Shown here piece by piece: positions 18,442-29,100 of a DNA stretch of 64,000 bases. Source of the stretch: Ruminiclostridium hungatei (GTDB taxonomy: Bacteria > Bacillota > Clostridia > Acetivibrionales > DSM-1351); contig NZ_MZGX01000005.1 in the NCBI RefSeq assembly GCF_002051585.1, forward strand, positions 62,001 to 126,000. Direction: 5' to 3'. The first letter of the stretch is position 1. Every line of letters begins with the position of its first letter. Under the pieces are notes generated by a model. That model was not told where the DNA came from. It searched no databases and saw only the letters and a program-made list of their open reading frames with translations. The position numbers and the translations under genes are program-made.

Positions 18442-20073
18442 TTGAACGGTGAAAGAATCGACTGTCTCCTGATTGGGAACAATCAGATGGTTTTCAGTGA
18501 ATACGTGGATAATATTAAAAAAATGGGCGTTGGATCAGGTGCATACCGTGACTTGAATTTAAGCTTTATAGAGTCGGACGGGAAAGCCTGTTCATTAAGC
18601 GATTTATATAACAGGCAATTTCCTGCCAATGTGCATGGGTTGTTGAATTATAACAATATTTTCAGCGCCACTGTCGGATACCTGGGGACATTTCTGCATC
18701 GTAAGGGCTTATCTTTCGATTTTATAAACTCTTTTCAGGAAGAAAAGGAATATTTGGCAGATATGCTTGTACAAAGAAAGGTTATGGCCATTGCCATAAC
18801 TACTACATATTATGTTTCCGTACTTCCAATCCTGGAGATAATGGATTTTATAAAAGCCAGGAATACGCATGTGAAAATTATCCTGGGAGGTCCGTTCATA
18901 GCCAATCAGATAAAATCGCTTGATCAGCCTTCCACGTATTATCTTCTGAAACAGATAGGGGCGGATTTCTATATAAACAGCTCTCAGGGTGAGCTCGCTT
19001 TGACAAAGCTGCTTTATGCAATAAAAAACAACACCTCCTGCAATAACATTGATAATGTGATATACAGGGAGGCTGATTCATATATTTCCAATAAAATCAG
19101 CCGTGAGGAGAATGACCTTAAGAGCAACCTGGTGGACTGGAATCTTTTTAAAAACCTGGGAAAGAGAATGGTTTCAGTAAGAACAGCCATATCCTGCCCT
19201 TTTTCCTGTGCTTTTTGCGGTTTTCCCCATAATGCAGGAGAATATACTTATATTGCTCCTGAATATATCTGCAGTGAACTTGATCTGATTGATATGCAGC
19301 CTCATATAAACAGTGTGAATTTCATCGATGATACATTTAATGTACCTGTAAATAGATTTAAAGAAATCCTGAGATTATTCATAGACAAAAAATATAAGTT
19401 TAAATGGAATAGTCATTTCAGATGCCAATATGCTGACGAGGAGACTATTTTACTTATGAAGGAAGCCGGCTGCGAAGGCGTTTTTCTGGGTATAGAATCC
19501 GGGAGTCAGAGGATTCTGGAAAATATGAATAAAAAGACTTCAATTGAAGCCTATTACAGGGGTATCGAGCTGCTTAAGAAATACGGCATAATTTCATATG
19601 CATCGTTTATTGTGGGCTTCCCCGGTGAGACAGATGAGACTGTGAAAGATACTATTAATTTTATTGAAACGGCTAAGCCTGACTTTTACAGAACCCAGTT
19701 GTGGTATTATGATCTGATGACACCCATACATGAACTGAAAGATAAATATAAGCTCAGGAATTCGCAGTTCGAGTGGACCCACTCTACCATGAATGCAAAA
19801 GAGGCGGCAGATTGGATTGACTATATTTTTCTCAATGTAAGGAATTCAATCTGGCTGCCTCAAAATGATTTTGATTATCCTGGGCTTTTCAACCTCTTAA
19901 GCAGAGGTTGGCCCATCTCTGAAGTAAAGGCATATATTACGTCCTTTAATGAACTGGTAAGACAAAAATTTGAAGGTTCATATAAGACTTCTCGCAGCAT
20001 TGAAGACAACGGGGCTGACGATGACAGTTTTGCAGGCAGCCTGTCCGGACTGGATGCGGAGTTTGACTTTTAG
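18442..20073 (+). CDS. B12-binding radical SAM enzyme, PhpK-like
   Basis: A 543-residue protein; TTG at 18442 is preferred over GTG at 18433 because AGGAG (18429-18433) is then 8 bases away. The N-terminal 200 residues look like a cobalamin-binding domain, and the radical SAM cluster motif is CPFSCAFC (Cys252, Cys256, Cys259). The N-terminus (IDCLLIGNNQM and GSGAYRDLNL) resembles NRPS-associated enzymes related to PhpK P-methylases, from memory. Such class B enzymes methylate unactivated carbon or phosphorus. A C-methylation of the growing peptide is plausible. It lies directly before the large synthetase gene. Confidence 0.75.
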   Translation: MNGERIDCLLIGNNQMVFSEYVDNIKKMGVGSGAYRDLNLSFIESDGKACSLSDLYNRQFPANVHGLLNYNNIFSATVGYLGTFLHRKGLSFDFINSFQEEKEYLADMLVQRKVMAIAITTTYYVSVLPILEIMDFIKARNTHVKIILGGPFIANQIKSLDQPSTYYLLKQIGADFYINSSQGELALTKLLYAIKNNTSCNNIDNVIYREADSYISNKISREENDLKSNLVDWNLFKNLGKRMVSVRTAISCPFSCAFCGFPHNAGEYTYIAPEYICSELDLIDMQPHINSVNFIDDTFNVPVNRFKEILRLFIDKKYKFKWNSHFRCQYADEETILLMKEAGCEGVFLGIESGSQRILENMNKKTSIEAYYRGIELLKKYGIISYASFIVGFPGETDETVKDTINFIETAKPDFYRTQLWYYDLMTPIHELKDKYKLRNSQFEWTHSTMNAKEAADWIDYIFLNVRNSIWLPQNDFDYPGLFNLLSRGWPISEVKAYITSFNELVRQKFEGSYKTSRSIEDNGADDDSFAGSLSGLDAEFDF

Positions 20074-20110
20074 AATGTAAACGGAGATTTTTTAAAGCAG
20101 GGGGAAAACA

Positions 20111-23100
20111 ATGTCCACTATTAATGAAATGAGAGATAAATTAAGTAAGCAAAGGCTTTTTTGGGAGAGTAAGGATTTCTCAGCAGCATTTGAAGGACCA
20201 TTTATAAAGCTTTACCGCAAAAGTTCAATGAGCCCTGAAAGGACTTCAACTATAAAAGATATCAATATCAGCATACCTGAGGAGGCAACTGCAGAAATAC
20301 TTAGAATATGCAGCAATTCAGATTTATCTCTGTATATTTTGCTATTATCCTTGTTTAAGTGTATTATCTGGAAATATACCGGAGAAACACAGATGTCGGT
20401 TTTGTCTCCCAAATACGGCTCCGGCGGCGGACTTGTTCTTCTGCAGGGAGGTCTGACCCTTCCAAATGACTTGAGGGGCACTATTCTGGAAACAAAGAAA
20501 ACGGTGACTGATGCCTATTCCAATCAAGACTTTCCAATAGAAAAAATACTTGATGACATGTTTGAAGAGCAGGAGCTTAACAGGTTCTTTGAAAACAATA
20601 TATTGTTTTCACTGGAAAACATACATAAGGCAGGACCAACCGGCAGCTTTGACCTGGTTATAGCCTTTTCGAGACAAAACGGCAGACTTACCGGTAAAAT
20701 ATCATTTGCCAGCGAAAAGTTCCATGAGAATTTATTAATGAAACTGTCACACCAATTTGTAAATATTATAAAGTCTGCCAGTCAGAACATCAGGCAGGAT
20801 TTATCACTGCTTAAGTTGCTGACACCGGATGAATACCGGGAAATCCTGAGCATATCTCGCGGAAATGAGGTCCCGGTTGAATTTGCAGGTTTACATCAGC
20901 TATTTGAAGCTCAAGCCCATAAAACTCCCGATGCAACTGCATTGATTTATGATGAGGAATCCATAAGCTACGTGGATTTGAACAGAAAGGCCAACTTGCT
21001 TGCCCGAAGACTTGCCAGAGAAGGCGTGGAACGTGGGGATAAGGTTGTTTTGCTATTTTCACCGGGAATACATATGGCTGTTGCATTGCTGGGTGTCCTT
21101 AAATGCGGTGCGGCTTTCGTACCGGTTGATACCGGAAATCCATACGAGCGGATAGGCCATATAATACGTGAAACAAATGCCAAAATAGTGCTGATGGATA
21201 ATGGGGCTGAGAATAAGCCCCGTTACGATTTGAAGCAGGTTGATATTTCTTCTGGGGAGTTCTGGGAAAATATCCAGGATATGAACCACGGCAATCTTGA
21301 ACTGCCTGTGGAGAAAAACGACCTGGCCTATATTATTTTTACATCCGGTTCCACAGGTCTGCCAAAGGGTGTAATGATAGAGCACGGGAATATTGTCAAT
21401 GCAATCAGTTGGAGAATGGAAGAATACCGTCTGGGAACTGACGATGCAGTTCTTCAACTGTTCTCCTACTGTTTTGACGGCTTTATAACGAGTTTCTTTA
21501 CTCCCATTGTTTCGGGAGCAAAAATTGTACTGTTGAAAGATGAAGCTGCCAAGAATCCGGCATTTATAGCAGAAAGCATAAAAGGACACGCCATAACGCA
21601 CTTCATTTCAGTACCGGCTTTATACCATTCGATTCTTGAGCATGGAACCCCGGAATATTTTCGCTCGCTTAAAAAAGTTACGTTAGCCGGAGATATTACC
21701 GACATAAAAACCATAAGACTCAGCAAAATCAGAAATAAGGATATTATCTTGATCAATGAGTACGGGCCCACTGAAAACGCAGTAGTCACATCCTTCAACA
21801 GACATATGACTGAAGAAGCAATCAGCAATATTGGAAAACCTATTCAAAACGTAAATATTTACATACTGGATTCTCAACTTGAACTGCTGCCCCAGGGTAT
21901 TTTTGGTGAACTGTATATTTCCGGTGCCGGAGTGTCCAGGGGCTATATAGGCAGCAGCTCCCAAAATAATGAGAAATTCATGGAGAACCCATTTTGCAGC
22001 ACTGAACGGTTGTATAAGACCGGTGATTTGGCAAGATGGCTGCCTGATGGTACGATTGAATTCAAAGGCCGGAAGGATAATCAGATAAAAATCAGAGGGT
22101 TTCGTATTGAAACTGAGGAGATAAAAGCCTGCCTGCAATTACACGAAAATGTCAAGGAAGCAGTAGTGCTGCCTTTGGGGGAAGCTGCAAACACTTATCT
22201 GTGTGCCTGTGTTTCAATTAATAATGAGATGGATATGGAAGACTTAAAGGACTTTTTAAAGAACATGCTTCCACATTATATGATACCCAATTTAATAATT
22301 CCGTTGGAAGATATACCTAAGACAGATAGCGGCAAGGCAGACGCAAAGGCTGTCCGCAAGCTCATTGGCATGCAGCTTTCAGCAGATGACAGGGAGAAGC
22401 CGGAAAATGCTGTTGAAGAGACTTTAGTTGAAATATGGAAGGAATTACTTGAGATAAATGAAGTGGGAGTAAACCAGAGCTTTTTCAGGTTGGGTGGACA
22501 TTCCTTGAAGGCCACTTCACTACTGTGGAAAATACAGACCACATTCAATGTGGATTTGCCACTGAACCAGGTACTTGAAACAGATACTATCAGGAAATTG
22601 GCAGAAATAATCGCCAATACCGGCAGCAGTAATTTTGACAAGATAATACAGGCATCGGTACAGGAAAGCTATCCCATATCCTCAGAGCAGAAACGCATGC
22701 TGCTTCTCAGCTCTCATAAGGAAATAGGAGGAAGCTACCATGTTCCGGTAGTTATACATATACAAGGCCGACTGGATGCCAGACGCATGGAAAAGGCCTT
22801 AAGGGCGCTGATACTGCGGTATGAAATACTAAGAACCTCTGTTGTGTTAGGCAGCGTGGAGCCGATACAAAAGGTAAATGAAAATTTTGAATTCAGCTTA
22901 TTGCATGAGACTGTTGAAGGTGAGACAATTTCCGAGGAACAAGTTTTGAGATGCCTGGAGAATGTTGAACTGGAAAGTGAAGTCCTTTTTAAGGCAAGGG
23001 TGCTGACACTTAACGAAGAAAAGCATTATCTCATAATGAACTTTCATCATATTACCATAGATGAGCATTCACTGGCCATACTTTTAAATGATTTAAGCAT

Positions 23101-26100
23101 GCTGTATAACGGTATATTTCTAGCCAAGCCTGCTTTACAGTATAAAGATTATGCACTGTGGCAAAAGCACAGGAAAGAATCCGAAGAATATGCCGAAAAG
23201 TTAAATTATTGGAAAAAAGAACTTTCCTCCATAGAGCTTCCTTTGCTGAATCTGCCTTATGACTTCATAAGACCGGAGTACAGGTCCTATGAGGGTAAAA
23301 GGCTGCGCTTCCATCTGGAGGAGGCTTTGATGTCTTCCATAGGTTTAGCTGCGAAACATAATGGTGTTACTCTCTATATGTATTTTTTGGCAGCTTTTTA
23401 TATATTGCTGTATAAGTATACCGGGCAGCGCAATATCATTGTCGGCAGTCCCATATCGGTGAGAGAGCGGCCTGAACTGAAGCAAATGGTAGGATTGTTT
23501 GTAAACACAATTCCGTTGGCGGGCACTATTGATCCTGAGGTGTCATTTCTGGATTTCTTATCAGAGGTGAAAGCCAAGGTACTGAACGGTATAGGTAATG
23601 GTGAAGTGCAGTTTGAAGATATAGTTCAGGCATCTGAAGTCAAGGCTGATCCAAGCCGCCATCCGCTGTTTGATGTCATGTTTGCAATGCAGAGTCTGGA
23701 TATGCCCGGTATGAAATTCATGGATATGGACGCGGAATTTCAACTGGTTAACAACAACAGCTCCAAATTTGATCTGATGCTTGAACTCAATGAATCAGAG
23801 GGTTCCTACAATATAGAATTTGAATACTCTCCAAAACTGTTCAAGGAAGAGACAATTACCCGCTTTACCGGCTGCCTCGTAAACATTCTGACTGAAATTT
23901 CATATGCTCCTGATATGAAAATCAAGGACATACAATTGCTGAGTAATGAGGAGAGGGAGGAAATAATCCGCGTATGCAGAGCAGAAGCCGGACGCTGTGA
24001 ATACAGTGACACGATCGTATCTATATTTGAGAAGCAGGTAAGGAACACCCCACAGAATATTGCTTTGGTACTTAACAATGAGGCATTGACATATGATGAG
24101 CTCAACAGGCTTTCCAACAAGCTATGCTGCGGCATAAGACAATATATCAAGCCGGGCGACATTGTTGCCATGCTTTGTGATTATTCCTTTACAATGATTA
24201 TAACAGTATTGGCTATAATGAAAGCAGGAGGCGCCTATCTTCCTTTAGACGTAAATTATCCAAGGGAGAGGATTAACTACATATTGAGAGACAGCGGAGT
24301 CAAGCTGCTGATAACCAATACAGCTTTCATACCTGACGGGGCATATACCGGAAAAGTAATCAGCACACAGGAAATAGATATGGGAGCCGATGTTCCCGGA
24401 CATAATCCTGAGCCTGTGAACTCCTCAGACAGCCTGGCCTATGTAATATATACCTCAGGCACAACCGGAGCGCCTAAAGGAGTGATGATTGAACATGGCA
24501 ATGTGGTCAACCTCATATTTAACAGCCGTACTCCGTTTATGTTCAATGCGCAAGATGTCTGGACAATGTACCATTCAATCTGCTTTGATTTTTCAGTATG
24601 GGAGATATATGGAGCATTGCTTTCGGGAGGGAAATTGATCCTTATTCCCAATGAACTTGCCCGTGATCCCAAAGAGTTCTGTAATGTCCTTAAGAACAAT
24701 AAGGTTACGGTGTTAAATCAGACTCCGACAGCTTTCTACACATTGTCAAATGAAATGCTGGATAGCTGCCAGGGCGAGAGTATCAGGTTAAGGTATGTAA
24801 TCTTCGGAGGAGAAGCCCTTAATCCACATAAGCTGAAGGAGTGGAATCAGAGATTCCCCAATGTCCGGCTTATAAACATGTATGGTATTACCGAAACCAC
24901 AGTGCATGTCACATATAAGGAAATTACCAGGGAGGATATGAACGACGGCAGCAGCAATGTAGGTCAGCCGCTGCCCAAGGTCTATACCTATATATTGGAT
25001 AATGACATGAATTTATGTCCGGTGGGGGTAGCCGGAGAGATTTATGTTGGTGGGGCAGGTGTGGGAAGAGGGTATCTCAATAGGCCGGAACTTACCGGCG
25101 AAAGATTTATAGAGGACCCCTTTTTACCGGGAGAGAAATTATACAGGTCGGGTGACCTTGCAAAGCTATTACATGGCGGGGATATGGCATACTGTGGGAG
25201 GACTGACCGCCAGTTAAAAATCCGCGGCTACAGGATAGAACTCCAGGAGGTTGAAAGTGTCCTGATCGATTATGAACTCATCAGGGAAGCCGTTGTGACA
25301 ACATATAAGGACAAAGAGAATAACGCAAATATAGCCGCTTATTTCACGTCTGATAAAAAGGTCCCCGTTAATTCCATACGAACCCACCTGGAACAGTTTT
25401 TGCCGCAATATATGATACCGGCTTATATTATACAGCTTGAGGGCTTCGTTTTTACAAAGAACGGGAAACTGGATATGACAGCGTTACCTGACCCGCAAAT
25501 GCTCCAGGAAAAGGATGTGCCGGCAGCCCCCCCTGCTACCGGTCTGGAAAAGCAGATGACAGAAATATGGTCTGAAGTGCTTAATATCCAAGGTGAAAAA
25601 ATCAGTATGCACGATAACTTTTTTCACTTAGGAGGGGACTCAATCAAGGCCATAAAGCTGTTATACCTAATTAATTCCCGGCTGAAGCTGAATCTGCAGA
25701 TTGGAGATTTGTATAAAAAAAGTATCGTAAGGGAGCTTTGCGATTATATTGAGAGTAGTGGAGAAATAGTTGACGAGAGTCTTGGACAAAGGGTTGAAGA
25801 GGAGCTCTCCGCTCTGAGGAGCAGTATTTTAGAAGCTTGCTCTCATAAGGGAATAGACACGCTTGACTTTGAAGATGTATATCCCATGAGTGATATAGAA
25901 CTGGGAATGATATATCATTATGTGAAAAATAATAACGAACGGCCATATCATGACCAGTTTATATTCCAGGTGCCATGCAATCCGGAAGAGAACGAATTCC
26001 TGGACCGGGCACTTGGGAAGGTTGTTTTCAGGCACCCGATTTTAAGGTCCATCTTCAATATTGAAGACCATGAGATTCCTGTACATATAGTGCTCAGGGG

Positions 26101-29100
26101 GAATCATATCCAGCCTGGATGGATTGACCTGAGGCAGTATGATGATGTAGAGCAAAGGGAGCTGATCCTGCGCCATATGGAAGCTGACCGGGCAAAACCC
26201 TTTGATTTCCGGCAGCCTTTTTGGAGAATAGTGTTCTTCCGTGTATCCGGCAGCAGTGTATTAATATTACTGGTGACGCACCATGCCATTTTGGACGGCT
26301 GGAGTGTAGCATCCCTGCGCACCGAGCTTATTAATACGTTTTTCCGATTGGCTGCAGGAGATAGTGGTGATTTGTCTCCTTTAAAAAACAGCTACAGGAA
26401 GTATATTGTTGAACAGAAGTGCGTGGAAAGCAAAAAGGAAGTACGGCAGTTCTGGAGGGATGAATTATACGACTACAAAAGGCTGCAGTTGCCGCTTGCA
26501 CCCACTGAACAAAGGAGTGGAAAATCTTCTGTTTCCGTTGTTCTTGAGAATAGTATCCAATATGGACTGACAGAGGCTTCTCTGAAATATCAAACCGATA
26601 TGAGAAGTATTTGCTTTGCGGCGTATATTTACATGCTCAATATGTATTCATATGAAAACGACTTTATCGTGGGTCTTGTAAATAATAACAGGCCCTTATG
26701 CCAGGACGGTGAAAAAATACTGGGCTGCTTCCTGAATACAATTCCGTTCAGGGCTGTAATAGACAAAAACAATACCTGGGAAGATATCATCCTGAATACC
26801 AGCAGAAAAATAAGGGCACTCAAACCCTATGACCAGCTATCTCTTACAAAGATAGTAAATTCCATAGGGGAGAGCGAGGAGCAGAACCCCTTATTTGATA
26901 CAACCTTCAATTTTGTCAATTTTGATGCTCTGCGGGATACCCATATCAAAAACGGATTTGGGATAAAGGACATCGCCTATACCAACACTATGCTGGATTT
27001 TACCGTTGACCTTACAAGCGGGAGTATTTTGGTGGATATGGCATTCAGCAGTCTTGTGGATGAAAAACATATTCTCGCAATGCTTGGCTATTACAAAAAA
27101 ATACTGGAACTTTTCATAACCGAAGCCTCTGAACCGGCTCGGAAGGACAAGGTTATGCCGCAGGATGAACTGGATAAGATAATGTGGGACTTTAAGGACA
27201 GTTTCAGGGAATACCCCAGGAACAAACCAATTCATCTGTTTTTTGAAGAGCAGGTTTCAAGGACTCCCAATAAAATTGCAGTTGTCTGTGGAAATCAATG
27301 CCTTACATACTCAGAACTGAACCAAAAGGCAGATAGTATTGCATGCCTGATCAGAAGAAGAGGCGGGGAAGTCAATACGGCTATTGCGATTATGACCGGC
27401 CGGGCGTGTGATATGATAATAGGATTACTGGCAATACTGAAAGCAGGTTGTGCATTTTTGCCCATTGAACCAGGTACACCTGAGGATAGGGTCAACTATG
27501 TTATCAAAAACAGCAAGGCAGGGTTAATGCTGACTCAGGGAAAATATGTGAAGAACGCGTCTTATCCGATACCATGTATTTTGTTGGAGGATAGCAGCCT
27601 TTATGATGAAAAATCCTGTCTTCCTGTGGAAAATATCAATACAGGAAGAGACCTGGCATATATAATATATACCTCGGGAACTACCGGAAATCCGAAGGGA
27701 GTCATGGTGGAACACCGTTCGCTGGTGAATCTCTGCCTCTGGCATATAGATGAATACGCAGTAACTGCAGAGGACCGTGCAACGAAATATGCCAATTTCG
27801 GGTTTGATGTATCAGTGTGGGAAGTTTTCCCTTATCTCATTTGTGGTGCTGAGCTGCATATTCTTAAAAAAGAGCTGTTGCTGGAATTGGAGCAGTTGAA
27901 TAAATATCTGGAGCAGCACAGGATAACAATTGCATATTTACCCACTCCAGTGTGTGAACAGTTTATGGAGTTGGAAAATGATTCGTTAAGATATCTGCTG
28001 ACGGCAGGAGATAAATTAAGAAAATATAAAAAAAGGAATTACCGCCTTGCAAACAATTATGGCCCCACAGAAACAACTGTCATATCCACGGCAATGGTTG
28101 TTGATAAACCCTATGACAATATCCCCATAGGAAAAGCCGTATATAATACTCAATTGATTATTGTGGATAGGAACACCAATTTACAGCCCTGGGGTGCTGA
28201 AGGGGAATTGTGCATTGCAGGAGATGGCCTGGCACGTGGTTATATGTATAATGAAGAGCTGACGGATAAAAGTTTCCGTACAGACATCTTCAAGGGTATA
28301 AGGATGTACAGAACAGGAGATTTAGCCCGCATTTTGAAGGACGGAAACATCGAATATCTTGGAAGAAACGACCGCCAGGTAAAAATCAGGGGGTATAGAA
28401 TAGAGCTCTCTGAAATTGAAAGCAGGATGCTTGAGTTTACCGGTATAAAAAAAGCTGTTGTTGATAAAAACTCAAAGGATGAGATAGAAGCATTTTACCA
28501 GGCAGAAAAGGTAATAAATATTATTGCTCTGAAGGATTTTCTTTTGACCTGCCTGCCGCAATATATGATTCCTTCCCGTTTTACAAAAATTGAGTCTGTG
28601 CCGTTGACTCCCAATGGTAAAATTGATTATAGGGCATTGTCCAAAATGACAATAGAGGTAAAGCCGGCCACAGCCGTTACAATCCTGCCGCAAAACAGCA
28701 AGCAGGAAGTATTGTTGGAGGTCTGGAAACAAGTACTCAGGACCGAGGTTATGGGCATAGCAGATGACTTTTTTGATATGGGCGGGGATTCCATAAAAGC
28801 CATGCAGGCTGTAGCAAAGCTTAACGGGCTTGGCTTTGACTTAAAGGTAAATGACTTGTTTATTTACAGGACAATTGATAAGCTTAGCAGTTCCATAAGA
28901 AATAAAGTTGACTCAATCGAGCAAAAGATGATTGCTGGCAGCAGCAGGTTGAATCCCATACAGGCATGGTTCTTTGAAAATGAGTTCCAAAATCCGCACC
29001 ATTGGAATCAAGCTTTTATGCTGTATAGGCAGGAGGGTTTTGATGCCGGTATTCTCAGAAGTGTCTGGGAAAAATTAATAGAGCACCATGATGCGCTTCG

